Source: Pedobacter sp. MC2016-15
Lineage (GTDB): Bacteria; Bacteroidota; Bacteroidia; Sphingobacteriales; Sphingobacteriaceae
DNA: 64,000 nt
Assembly (NCBI RefSeq): GCF_026239695.1
Contig: NZ_JAPIVS010000007.1
Coordinates: 124,001 to 188,000 of the forward strand
Reading direction: 5' to 3'
Below, piece after piece: positions 44,201 to 52,274 of this stretch. The translations under genes were made by a program, and so were the position numbers. Every line of letters starts with the position of its first letter. Within the stretch, counting starts at the first letter, position 1. The notes beneath the pieces were generated by a model. It did no database searches and was not told the origin of the DNA. It saw only the letters and a program-made list of their open reading frames with translations.

Positions 44201-47200
44201 TACGCTTGTCGTCACTTCCTGGAAGGCTCTCAGCAGCTGTGGGCTCAAGCATAACGTTGACAACCTACAGTGGTACAGTAAGTAATAATGATGAAAGAAC
44301 GATAGTTAGTTCTGGCATCAACGTAGTATTTGCAAGTAACGGAACTGATGCTATCATTAATTTTGTACCAGCCCAGCAATTTGATGGCGTAGAATTAAAA
44401 CTTAACTCAGGCCTTCTGGGAGTTTTAACTTCTGTCAACCTTAATTATGCAAGAAGAATTATCCTTGCACCAACACCTGCTGTTGCAAATGTGACAGTGT
44501 GTGAAGGACTTCAGGCTACATTAGCTGTAGCCAACCCACCTGCAGGCATTACCTACAAATGGTACAGCGGTCCTACAACATTGGTAGCAACTACCGATAC
44601 TTATCAAACTCCTGCAAGTTTGACAGCGGGTGTTTATACCTACTATGTTTCAGCAAACAGAAATGGCTGTGAGAGTGCAAAAGTACCTGTTACAGTGACA
44701 GTTCTGGGCATTCCTGCAGCACCGGTGCCAAGTGCAGCAAATCCTGCGGTAACCTGTATCAACACACCAGTTACGCTGAGCGTAGACCAGGTTGCAGGCG
44801 TCAGCTATAACTGGTATGACGCTCCTGCGGGTGGCAATCTGCTTGCTTCGAATACCAACTCTTACACTACTTCTGCTATACTCGGAGTAGGTACCAGCAA
44901 TTACTATGTAGAGGCTATAAACAGCAATAATTGTTTAAACACAACTGCAAGGACGGTAATATCTGTTACAATCAGACCTGATGCTACAGAGGCTGACCTT
45001 TCAGTTGCAGGTGCCGATCTGGCATTCTGTGCCGGTGCAACAGCTACCCTCACTGCCAGCAGCACTACTGTACTCAATCCTGTATTCACCTGGTATACTG
45101 ATGCGGCACTAACCAATGCAGTATTTACCGGAGCAACCTTTAATGTCGCTTCAATTGCGGCCACAACCAATTACTATGTTACGGTAAGAGGGGATGACAA
45201 ATGCGAAAGTAAAACAGGCAAGCTGGTAACGCTCAGAGTTAATCCAGGCAGCCTGGCATCTGATATCACCATCACAGGTGTTCCTGCCAGTCTATGTTCT
45301 GGTACAGCAGTGACCTTAACTGCCAGCAGCACTACTGTAACTAATCCTGTATTCACCTGGTATAACGATGCTGCATTAACCAATGCAGTATTTACGGGCC
45401 CGGCTTATACCACTGCAGCCTTAACCGGAAACACGAATTTCTATGTGACCGTACAGGGGTCTGACAGATGCCCTAATACTTCGGCTAATGCCAAAGTGGT
45501 TCAGTTAACCGTTAACCCGCCGGCAGTACCTGCAGATATCGACGTGAACGGTGTTCCTGCATTCGCCTGTGCCGGATCCGGTGCAACACTCACTGCCAGC
45601 AGTACCACAGTTATTAACCCGGTATTTACCTGGTATACCGATGCTGCTTTAAGCAATGCAGTATTTACAGGAGCGGTATACAATACGCCATCGATTACTG
45701 CCAATACCACTTATTACGTAACCGTACGCGGAGATAATAAATGTGAAAATGTTTCAGGCAATGGCAGAGCGGTTGTTGTGAACCTCAATCCGGCAATTGT
45801 TTTCAATGGTTCGGCCTTGCCATCAGGAACAACTGCGGTACCATATGTTACACAGATCAGTTCTGCAACGGGTGGCACTCCGGGCTACAGTTATATCATT
45901 GCCTCCGGAAACACCTTGCCTCCGGGCTTATCATTAACCAGTGCGGGACAGATTTTTGGTGTTCCAACGGTTGCAGGTAACTATACTTTCGCTATCACAG
46001 CCAGTGATAGCAGAGGATGTAATGCCACCGCTACCTTCACGCTGAATATTGCAGGCGTAGGTCTGATGACCCTGCCACCGGCTACATTGCAAGACGGACT
46101 TGTGGATATAACCTACACACCGCAAACCCTGCCTGCACCAGTTGGCGGTACAGGCCCTTATACCTATACGGCTGTTAATGTTCCTCCCGGACTCGTGTTT
46201 GATACCAGCACCAGGGTTCTTTCGGGAACGCCAACTCAGGGCGGAACATTCACCTTTACAGTTACTGTTACAGATGCAAACGGTTTGACTGCCAGTACCA
46301 ACTATACCGTGGTGGTGAACGTGACACCTCCTGTAGTTGCCAATGCTGAAAGCTGTAATGGCAACAGTGCTTTACTCACTGTAACCAACCCTACCCCGAA
46401 TGTAACCTACAATTGGTATGCTTCGTCATCGGGCGGTGCGCTACTGGCAACAGGAACCACCTTCCAGACACCGCCAATAGCTGCTACTACAACATACTAT
46501 GCAGAAGGAGCTTCAGGAACTGCCAGAAGTACAAGAACTCCTGTTACAGTTACACTCAGACCTAGTGCTACAGATGCTGATGTGACTATCACCGGCATAC
46601 CGGCAAATGTATGCTCCGGATCTGGCGTAACCTTAACAGCAAGCAGCACTACCGTGACCAATCCAGTCTTCAACTGGTACAGTGATGTTGCTTTAACAAA
46701 CCTGGTATTTACTGGTGATACATATCAGATTCCGTCCCTCACTGCCAATACAAACTTCTTTGTCAGCGTAAGCGGAACCAATAAATGCGAAAATGAACCT
46801 GGAACAGGTAAAGCAGTAGCTCTTAGTGTAAACCCTGCCATTAGTTTTATGGGGACTACGCTGAGTAATGCCAATACCAGCACAGCTTATTCGGTACAGC
46901 TTAACCCTGCGACCGGCGGAACACCAACATATACTTATACACTGCCGTCAGGAAGTACACTTCCTGCGGGACTGTCACTGTCAGCTACAGGGCTGATCTC
47001 GGGAACAGCAACAATTCCGGGTACAAATACCTTTATCGTGCTGGTAACCGACAGCAAAGGCTGTACTGCAACTGCCAGTTTCAACCTGACAGTGACAGGT
47101 ACAGGTGCCACTCCAATGGTACTGCCACCTGCCAGTCTCCCTAACGGAGAAGTAGGAACGCCATATACCCCTCAGGTTTTACCAGCGGTAACAGGCGGAA

Positions 47201-49230
47201 CGGGTCCTTTCACCTATACTGCTACTAACCTTCCTCCGGGACTGACATTTGATCCTCAGACAAGGGAGATCAGTGGAACGCCATCTCTTGCAGGTACATT
47301 TACATTCACCGTTAGCGTTAAGGACGCTACAGGTGCGACTGTAACTGCGAATTATACGGTAACAGTTACCGTTCCGGCTCCAGTTGTGCCAGGTGTAGCA
47401 AGCTGCGGCGGTAGTTCAGTCACCCTGACCGTTCAAAATCCAGTGGCGGGTGTAACCTACAACTGGTATAGCACGGCTACTGGCGGATCTTCACTCGCTT
47501 CCGGAACTAGCTTCCAGACACCTGTGGTTACTGCCAATACAGTTTATTATGCTGAAGGTTCTTCCAATAATGTATCAAGCAGCAGAACTGCTGTCAACGT
47601 AAATCTGGGAGCAGGGGCAACCAGCGCGGATATCATCATCACCGGCGAGCCTGCAACCGCAGTATGTGCTGGAGCTTCGCTCAGCCTGACTGCAAGCAGC
47701 AATACCGTTACTAACCCGGTATTCACCTGGTTTACGGATGCTGCCCTAAGCAATGCAGTATTCACCGGTGCTACATTCAATATTCCATCAATTACAGTCA
47801 ACGCAACTTATTATGTGACTGTACGCAATGCAACTCAATGTGAGAATGCTGCCGGAAACGCACGAGTGGTCAACCTCACGGTAAATCCTGCAATGACTTT
47901 CAATACTACGGTATTGCCTGCTGCAACCAATGGCACTGCTTATGTAGCCAGGATCAATGATGCCACAGGAGGTACTCCGGGGTATACCTACACCCTGGCA
48001 TCAGGTAGTAGTCTACCTGCCGGCCTTTCATTGTCAGCCACAGGAGTAATCTCAGGAACACCAACAGTTTCCGGAAATTATGATTTCTCTATCACAGCAT
48101 CAGACAGCAGGGGATGTAATGCAACAGCGGCCTTCAGCCTCAACGTCGGCACTGTGACCTCCGTACCTTTATCGTTGCCACCGGCTACTCTGCCAGATGG
48201 ACTGGTAGGTACTCCATATGGTCCGCAAACACTACCTGCCGCAGTAGGAGGAACCGGACCATTCAGTTATAGTGTGAACGGTCTACCTCCGGGATTAACT
48301 TTCAATCCTGCAACACGTGAGATCACTGGAACGCCAACAGTGGGAGGTACCTTCCCGGTTGTACTGACAGTTACTGATGGTAATGGATCAACAGCCACAG
48401 CTACCTACACAATTATTGTCAGGGTACCTAATCCTATGGTGTTAAGTGCTCAAAGTTGTGATGGCATCAGTGCTACGCTGACCGTATCCAATGCCATTCC
48501 AGGTGTTACGTATAACTGGTATACCACTGCTACCGGTGGAAGTATCATTTTCACGGGGCCAAGCTTCCAGACGCCTGCACTCACTACCAGCACAAGCTAT
48601 TATGTAGAAGGTGTTTCAGGTACAGCACAGAGCAGCAGGACGCTGGCAAATGTGGTTATCCTCGCCAAACTGGCAACTCCGGTAGTCACCAGGCAGTCGA
48701 GCACTTTCACCAGCATTACCTTCAGCTGGACAGCCATAACAGGTGCAGTAAGCTACGAGGTGTCCAGAGATGGGGGCGCAACATGGGAAGCTCCAAGTTC
48801 AGGTGCTACCGGGACTACCCACCTGGTGTTCGGCCTACAGTCTAACGAAGCAGTAACCCTCCTGGTTAGGGCTAAGGGCACCAGTACCTGCCAGACCAGT
48901 GATTCGGGCAGTTTCACCGGAAGGGCAAATAACGGAGCAGGTGCAGAGCCTGATAACAACGACGTATTCATCCCTAACACCTTTACGCCGAACGGCGATG
49001 GTAATAACGATATCTTCTTCGCTTATGGAAGCTCAATGGTAAATGCCACCATGCGCATCTATGACCAATGGGGACATGTGATCTTCATCTCGCAACAGAT
49101 GACGATGGGATGGGACGGAACCTACAGAGGACAGCCGCAGCCTAATGGAGTGTATGTATATGTCATCGATGTACTGATGAGAGATGGTACCAAAGTCATG
49201 AGAAAAGGAACCGTTACACTTTTAAAATAG
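38224..49230 (+). CDS. Giant multi-Ig surface protein with T9SS type B sorting domain
   Basis: A 3668-residue secreted protein. A signal peptide (about 1-33, ending SYAQ) leads into a divergent 200-residue module, then four clearly related modules of about 150 residues beginning at C231, C1091, C1507 and C1929. Interspersed are about 19 Ig-like domains (CHU_C/Ig_7 type, with core motifs such as TYNWYTTATGGTPV and TTYYVEA), 11 putative-Ig He_PIG-like repeats (PxGLxFxxxTRxISGTPTxxG), and one FN3-like domain (about 3480-3570). Residues 3580-3668 are the gliding-motility-associated C-terminal domain, starting NDVFIPNTFTPNGDGNND, which is T9SS type B. PorP/SprF and a PorE-like protein follow directly, as expected for a type B substrate. 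It is probably a cell-surface adhesin or filament, similar in plan to SprB, but not clearly its orthologue. Confidence 0.92.
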   Translation: MNIISTPKITKNYLFLIANLILITVFGSQSYAQTKNYAEVAPSTRNIAYFTNALGGAAVQNPSANAAVTNAGNASSGTSTLPATLTANYATILGLFNAEGEASIQLKYGAALPAGKTTYIPFDAPTTTGINLDLLNLVGDLTGLFSKQIVTIEAYTGATAGADGTQVPQGGVLSTIVRDAAGRNYFAVTPNSTYNSVRIKLRVPSTLLGLSLGSGVSLNVYTAFNYTADNCGTPLYTNIGESTGLNVSLTTLVINPERAIDNNVNTFSQIQAGVAALGGSVSQTVFLNGLSGTGDVAKVVLSQPGTVLTVNLLNTITIQAFNGNTAVGGVQSVGNLLNLQLLTSTGNNNRFPVYFTPGAPFDRIKVTLNNGLAIGGNILSGGLNVHEVQRTVPKPVFAGTTGGALTICGGSTLSLSGQNLNPAYTYNFYKKENTVTTQVAAATAGTYTETGLAAGTYTYYISAQKAGCAGESDRDSVLVTVKPTLVFPTATLTNASVGRAYSRQVPAATGGTPGYTYALAAGSSLPAGLTISPAGLISGTPSAAGPVTFSLVVTDSFGCTTTTSFTLNVTPALVLPPAVLPTGTTGTAYTPTLLPAPSGGTTPYTYTAANIPPGLTINPSTGEISGTPTQSGTFTFPITLTDADGNTVNTNFTIIVRDPLAITPATLSDGTVGSAYPTQIIPSATGGSGVYTYTATNLPAGLTFNPATREITGTPTQSGTFTFPVTVSDNEGRTASANYTIVVRDPLVLGTATLPNGTVGVMYPTQTLPAASGGTGPYTYVAVNVPPGLNFDGPSRQITGTPTQSGTFTISVTVTDAAGNAVTVPYTLTVNGTLALAPATLADGIVGTNYTSQVLPAVSGGTAPYTYSMTGLPAGLTFDPSTRIISGTPQTGGNFTAKMSVSDNGGLSTSTDYSLRINVPEPIISGTTICSGNAVTLSVSSPVTGVTYNFYAATGNTPLPSSAGSYTTPVLTQTTTYYVEGVSGGAVSARVPVTVTVNPAPEPPTVLSNNLTISSGQSATLQATADANSTIFWYTTPTGTVAAGTGSTFTTPALSASTTYYAGTVNSNGCASLSRVPVVINVISGPVNPNCNAAVSQQSNITGLLCVACTIQNPGNSTDADLTNYTEIRLTAGVAATAYQRLIFQRAGTATDSIRLDLETPVGLADLGVLGGVTINVMNGNTVVRSYPLNNSLVSLGLLLGNRFSATVQATAAFDRVEVSYSTLVSALTSLRIYGAQVILPNPTLVSGSQTICSGTNASLSATAAPGTTLTWYSDATGGNVLATGGTYTTPTLTATTTYYIEVSRVDGNGVRCANPTRVPVIVTVTPAVATPVLATVAPVCTGATGVLSVDNPQTGITYNWYTTATGGTPVFTGETFVTPALTANTTYYLEAASGTCTSATRAVASITVNPRPVLPQVQAAATTISQGQSANMTATSSEANVNFNWYTTPDGTTPVFTGANYVTPPLFATTTYYVEATSATTGCASSSRVQITITVNGTGTPVPVLCELPVSQTIGFGGTVSVFARVDNPAQAIDGDQQTASTLSIPVGINASVFQRVNFTGLSNVGDTLRIRLTATNQLLSLSLLSGITLTTYQGTTSNNDGVALNNGLINLQLLNGGAEALISLVPAAAFDMAEVRLNSGLLGALSSVNFNYARRITLAPSVSSANVTACLNATPTLSVTNPQPGIIYNWYTTATGGTPVFTGENFVVPAVTANIQYYVEATRNGCGGSRTAVNVMVIPAPLVPALLSPTEQTCQGSNLVLQVQNPQAGVTYQWYENSTLISGATASSYNVTNIQANTSYSVEAINSCGTVSARATVAVTVGSLAAPVVNPTAITINSGEQTILTANSSTANLVYTWYTTNPALGGAVPVSTATNGANGTFITPNLSSTTTFYVTAQSNTVGGCTSVASSIVVTVNPTPTNPGSVPCEPAISQTVRAGGTITTGTVSNAAFAVDDDIETSSSLLVPFGVNGFIAQKVNFTGTSQIGDTVRVRLSSLPGRLSAAVGSSITLTTYSGTVSNNDERTIVSSGINVVFASNGTDAIINFVPAQQFDGVELKLNSGLLGVLTSVNLNYARRIILAPTPAVANVTVCEGLQATLAVANPPAGITYKWYSGPTTLVATTDTYQTPASLTAGVYTYYVSANRNGCESAKVPVTVTVLGIPAAPVPSAANPAVTCINTPVTLSVDQVAGVSYNWYDAPAGGNLLASNTNSYTTSAILGVGTSNYYVEAINSNNCLNTTARTVISVTIRPDATEADLSVAGADLAFCAGATATLTASSTTVLNPVFTWYTDAALTNAVFTGATFNVASIAATTNYYVTVRGDDKCESKTGKLVTLRVNPGSLASDITITGVPASLCSGTAVTLTASSTTVTNPVFTWYNDAALTNAVFTGPAYTTAALTGNTNFYVTVQGSDRCPNTSANAKVVQLTVNPPAVPADIDVNGVPAFACAGSGATLTASSTTVINPVFTWYTDAALSNAVFTGAVYNTPSITANTTYYVTVRGDNKCENVSGNGRAVVVNLNPAIVFNGSALPSGTTAVPYVTQISSATGGTPGYSYIIASGNTLPPGLSLTSAGQIFGVPTVAGNYTFAITASDSRGCNATATFTLNIAGVGLMTLPPATLQDGLVDITYTPQTLPAPVGGTGPYTYTAVNVPPGLVFDTSTRVLSGTPTQGGTFTFTVTVTDANGLTASTNYTVVVNVTPPVVANAESCNGNSALLTVTNPTPNVTYNWYASSSGGALLATGTTFQTPPIAATTTYYAEGASGTARSTRTPVTVTLRPSATDADVTITGIPANVCSGSGVTLTASSTTVTNPVFNWYSDVALTNLVFTGDTYQIPSLTANTNFFVSVSGTNKCENEPGTGKAVALSVNPAISFMGTTLSNANTSTAYSVQLNPATGGTPTYTYTLPSGSTLPAGLSLSATGLISGTATIPGTNTFIVLVTDSKGCTATASFNLTVTGTGATPMVLPPASLPNGEVGTPYTPQVLPAVTGGTGPFTYTATNLPPGLTFDPQTREISGTPSLAGTFTFTVSVKDATGATVTANYTVTVTVPAPVVPGVASCGGSSVTLTVQNPVAGVTYNWYSTATGGSSLASGTSFQTPVVTANTVYYAEGSSNNVSSSRTAVNVNLGAGATSADIIITGEPATAVCAGASLSLTASSNTVTNPVFTWFTDAALSNAVFTGATFNIPSITVNATYYVTVRNATQCENAAGNARVVNLTVNPAMTFNTTVLPAATNGTAYVARINDATGGTPGYTYTLASGSSLPAGLSLSATGVISGTPTVSGNYDFSITASDSRGCNATAAFSLNVGTVTSVPLSLPPATLPDGLVGTPYGPQTLPAAVGGTGPFSYSVNGLPPGLTFNPATREITGTPTVGGTFPVVLTVTDGNGSTATATYTIIVRVPNPMVLSAQSCDGISATLTVSNAIPGVTYNWYTTATGGSIIFTGPSFQTPALTTSTSYYVEGVSGTAQSSRTLANVVILAKLATPVVTRQSSTFTSITFSWTAITGAVSYEVSRDGGATWEAPSSGATGTTHLVFGLQSNEAVTLLVRAKGTSTCQTSDSGSFTGRANNGAGAEPDNNDVFIPNTFTPNGDGNNDIFFAYGSSMVNATMRIYDQWGHVIFISQQMTMGWDGTYRGQPQPNGVYVYVIDVLMRDGTKVMRKGTVTLLK
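39667..40974 (+). repeat. Five tandem He_PIG-like repeats
   Basis: Five repeats of about 85 residues (255-260 bp), each with a TxxLPxGTxGxxY-like opening, GGTxPYTY, PxGLxF, ISGTPTxxGTF and a VTVTDxxG end. Encoded protein pieces differ at many positions, so they are old in comparison with some of the Ig repeats. Confidence 0.85.
41494..45270 (+). repeat. 1.25-kb supra-repeats: 150-residue module plus three Ig-like domains
   Basis: A unit of one Cys-starting module plus three Ig-like domains begins at 41494, 42742 and 44008, about 1250-1266 bp apart (416 and 422 residues). The third unit is followed by extra Ig domains. Modules two to four share NPAQAIDGD-like, QKVNFTG, GDTxRIRL, GITLTTY and LNSGLLGxLxSVNxNYARRI blocks. 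Confidence 0.85.
45793..48660 (+). repeat. 1.05-kb supra-repeats: two He_PIG plus Ig pair
   Basis: A unit of two He_PIG-like repeats and two Ig-like domains begins at 45793, 46837 and 47890, spaced 348 and 351 residues. The last unit lacks the second Ig and leads into the FN3-like domain. The Ig copies with NPVFTWYTDAALxNAVFTG are very close to each other also at DNA level. Confidence 0.85.
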
Positions 49231-49254
49231 ATCCGTTAACCTGATATCAAGAAC

Positions 49255-50247
49255 ATGAAGAAACTTATAATAATCGTCTCATTTGGCCTGATTTGCTTAC
49301 TGGGAACTACAAGGGTTAATGCACAGATTGATCCGCACTTTTCACAGTATTATGCAAACCCTCTATGGCTTAACCCTGGTCTTACGGGTGTGATCAATGG
49401 TGATTACAGGGTGAGCCTGAATGCAAAACAACAATGGAGCTCTATCTCCAACTCATATCTTACAGCAGGTGCCTCTTTTGATATGGCACCTACAAAAAAC
49501 CTTGCATTCGGAGGTATGGTGTTAAACCAGACTGCCGGCGCATTGAATTACAATTACCTGAGTGCCCTGGCCTCGGCAGCCTACCGGGTACGCTTTGGGC
49601 AGGCAGGTTTGAATATCGTTAATTTTGGAATCCAGGCAGGCTTGCTCAACAAAAGCTTCGACCCTTCGAAGATCACCACCGGAAGTCAGTTTAACGGCGG
49701 GGCTTATGATCCTACGATGCCCACAAATGAAACTTTTAGTTCTTCCAATACGCTTGTTCCGGATGTCAACTTTGGGGCAATGTATTTTGATGCCAACGAT
49801 GATAAGAATGTCAACATCTTTGCCGGTGCAGCCGCGAACCACCTAACCAGGCCGGTAGACCGCTTTCTTGGTAATGATGTCAGGATCCCGATCAGAGCTA
49901 CATTTCATGGTGGCGCCCGCATTAAAGTGAGTGATGCACTAGACATTACCCCTAATGGTTTATACATGAGGCAGGGAACAGCCAGAGAAACCTCTCTGGG
50001 AGTTTATGCCCAGTATTTTATTAACCCTGAAGCCAATTTGCTGTTTGGCTCCAACTACCGGAAGGATGATGCCGCAATCGCCTATTTCGGCATGCAGCTC
50101 AAGAACATCAATTTTGGTCTGAGTTACGATTTCAATACCTCTAACCTAAGCCGCGCAACCGGAAGCAGAGGGGGGCTTGAGCTGTCCGTTTCATTTACCG
50201 GCCGCAAAGGAATTGCAGGTCCTAATTTCTTCTGTCCACGCTTATAA
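49255..50247 (+). CDS. PorP/SprF family type IX secretion membrane protein
   Basis: A 330-residue outer-membrane protein with a signal peptide (about 1-24, ending RVNAQ). The mature start QIDPHFSQYYANPLWLNPGLTG is the hallmark of PorP/SprF. The rest is a predicted beta-barrel with repeated AFGGMVLNQ and FNFGLSYDF-type strands. PorP/SprF proteins are needed to secrete or anchor type B (gliding-associated C-terminal domain) substrates and are often encoded just downstream of them. This gene starts 24 bp after the giant protein's stop, so it is almost certainly its dedicated partner. The length matches the family (about 300-340). Confidence 0.93.
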   Translation: MKKLIIIVSFGLICLLGTTRVNAQIDPHFSQYYANPLWLNPGLTGVINGDYRVSLNAKQQWSSISNSYLTAGASFDMAPTKNLAFGGMVLNQTAGALNYNYLSALASAAYRVRFGQAGLNIVNFGIQAGLLNKSFDPSKITTGSQFNGGAYDPTMPTNETFSSSNTLVPDVNFGAMYFDANDDKNVNIFAGAAANHLTRPVDRFLGNDVRIPIRATFHGGARIKVSDALDITPNGLYMRQGTARETSLGVYAQYFINPEANLLFGSNYRKDDAAIAYFGMQLKNINFGLSYDFNTSNLSRATGSRGGLELSVSFTGRKGIAGPNFFCPRL

Positions 50248-50258
50248 TACCACACCAT

Positions 50259-52274
50259 ATGAAACCGCTTAAATTAATGCTTTTGTTGTGCCTGTTCAGT
50301 TTTGGGCTAATGGCACAAACATCATACGTCTCCAATAATAAGAAAATTGCCGATCTGTATTTTAAAAATAAAGAGTATTATGCAGCAGCCGAGTATTACA
50401 AAAGGGCCCTTCAGATATCCAGGGATACGATTGGATTTGTAGTGCCTTACGCTTTCGAAAATAAGATGAAAGAAGAGAGCCCGAAACTGGCAGACTACCA
50501 ATACTGTGTATTTCAGCTGGCTACTTCATTGCGTCTGTATAAAGATTTCAGGGCTGCCGAAGCATGGTACGCCCTGGCCAGGAATTTTTCTGAACCAAGA
50601 TATGCGCTTAGCCCTTTTTATTACGCAGAATGCCTGCGCTCTAATCAGAAGTTTTCAGAAGCCATTCCAGCCTTCAATGCCTTCTTAGACAAGTATAAAA
50701 TAGCTGACTCCTATAAGGATAAGGCTAAAATTGAGGTGGCCTCCTGTAATTTTGCGCTTTATGAAATGCGCTATCCACGTCTGTATAAATTTAGTAAGCT
50801 TTTCAACCAGATCAATGAACAGGGATCAAATTACACCCCTTTGCAACGCAACAATAATTTCTATTTCACTTCATCCCGCCCTGTCGTGATCAGCAAGGGG
50901 GGAAAAGACGAAGTCCTGGAAGATAAACAGACAAAATCTAAAGTCGTTAAAAAGGAAAGCCCTTATATCAATGCGATCTATGAAGCGGCGGGAGATCCCC
51001 AGGCCCCTGCCACAACGGTAAAACGAATTGGTGCCGTAGAGACAGGTAAAGAGTTTGCTGCACCCGCTTTTCATCCCAATGGAAAAACAATGTACCTCAC
51101 CAGCTGGACGGCAAAAGGCAGCAGAAAAATTTACGAGGTGAATATCTCTCAGGGAAACGGAGCCACCTGGTCGGCTCCAAAAGAACTGGGTGCCGAGGTA
51201 AATATCAATGGCTTTAATTCCATGCAGCCTTTTATCACCAAAGACGGCAAGTACCTGGTGTTCTCATCTGACAGACCCGGAGGATTAGGCAAGTACGATT
51301 TGTGGTACTGCATTTTGCGCGCCGATGGATCACTGGGGCAGGCTATCAATATGGGAAATACTATTAATACAAAGGAAGATGAAGAAGCTCCCTACTACAA
51401 TCCCGCAACAAAGAAATTGTTATACAGCAGCGCCGGCAGAGTGGGGATTGGTGGATTGGATTTCTATGAAAGCGAAGGTGATTTTGGCAGCTGGACCGAG
51501 CCAAGGAACCTGGGCTACCCGTTCAACTCGTCAAAAGACGATGCGTACTTTACGCCGCTGAATGACGCCGATACTGAAGGTTATATCAGTTCAGACCGCG
51601 AGTCTGTCTGCTGCCTGGAGATCTTCCATGTTAAAAAAGAATTTATTACCGTACAGGGTACGATACTCGATTGTCTGACAGACAGACCCTTAAATGGAGC
51701 TGTTGTTACGCTAAGTGATTCTTCACAGGAGTTAAGGATGACCGTGGGACGTGATGGTAAATATAATTTTAAGATCAACTCTAACCGCGCCCTGAAGATC
51801 ACTGCGGAAAAATCTGATTATCTGAAAAAAATGATCAGCTATAATTATGAGGAGCTGGCCAAGGCCGATACACTGGTAAATCCAAGGTTGTGCCTCAGAC
51901 CCTTTGCCATCAATGTCCCTATCGTGCTGAAGGATGTCTTGTACGATTTTAATAGTGCAGAGCTCACACCGGGATCAGAAAAGCAGCTGGATGTGTTGTA
52001 TACACTGCTGACAGATAATCCAACAATGGAGATCGAACTCAGTGCCCATACAGACAATGTTGGTTCAAAAAATTACAACCTCAACCTGTCAGATAAACGG
52101 GCACATTCCTGCGCAACATATCTGATTATGAAAGGAATTGCCTCAGAGCGGCTGAAAAGTAAAGGTTATGGATTTAGTAAGCCGGTGGCGCCAAATCAGT
52201 TCCCTAATGGCAAAGATAACTTCCTGGGTCGTCAGCAAAACAGGAGAACAGAATTTAAAATCACTAAGATCTAA
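50259..52274 (+). CDS. PorE-like TPR-propeller-OmpA protein
   Basis: A 671-residue envelope protein with a signal peptide (about 1-19, ending GLMAQ). The order of domains is TPR-like helices (about 25-165), PD40/WD40-like beta-propeller (about 190-460, with repeated GKTMYLTSW, GKYLVFSSDRPGGLGKYDLW and KKLLYSSAGRVGIGGLD), a carboxypeptidase-regulatory-like domain (about 468-545) and a C-terminal OmpA peptidoglycan-binding domain (about 560-671, VLYDFNSAELTPGS, ELSAHTDNVGS, LSDKRAHSCATYL). That order is the same as in P. gingivalis PorE, a type IX secretion component that binds peptidoglycan. It follows PorP/SprF by 11 bp. The three genes are one operon; the last 4 bp overlap the convergent response-regulator gene. 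Confidence 0.92.
   Translation: MKPLKLMLLLCLFSFGLMAQTSYVSNNKKIADLYFKNKEYYAAAEYYKRALQISRDTIGFVVPYAFENKMKEESPKLADYQYCVFQLATSLRLYKDFRAAEAWYALARNFSEPRYALSPFYYAECLRSNQKFSEAIPAFNAFLDKYKIADSYKDKAKIEVASCNFALYEMRYPRLYKFSKLFNQINEQGSNYTPLQRNNNFYFTSSRPVVISKGGKDEVLEDKQTKSKVVKKESPYINAIYEAAGDPQAPATTVKRIGAVETGKEFAAPAFHPNGKTMYLTSWTAKGSRKIYEVNISQGNGATWSAPKELGAEVNINGFNSMQPFITKDGKYLVFSSDRPGGLGKYDLWYCILRADGSLGQAINMGNTINTKEDEEAPYYNPATKKLLYSSAGRVGIGGLDFYESEGDFGSWTEPRNLGYPFNSSKDDAYFTPLNDADTEGYISSDRESVCCLEIFHVKKEFITVQGTILDCLTDRPLNGAVVTLSDSSQELRMTVGRDGKYNFKINSNRALKITAEKSDYLKKMISYNYEELAKADTLVNPRLCLRPFAINVPIVLKDVLYDFNSAELTPGSEKQLDVLYTLLTDNPTMEIELSAHTDNVGSKNYNLNLSDKRAHSCATYLIMKGIASERLKSKGYGFSKPVAPNQFPNGKDNFLGRQQNRRTEFKITKI

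Noticed and set aside
38898..48980. Many long minus-strand open frames within the giant adhesin gene
   Set aside because: They are shadows of repetitive, Thr/Ala/Gly-rich coding sequence on the plus strand, mutually similar because the repeats are similar; no start signals or family features.
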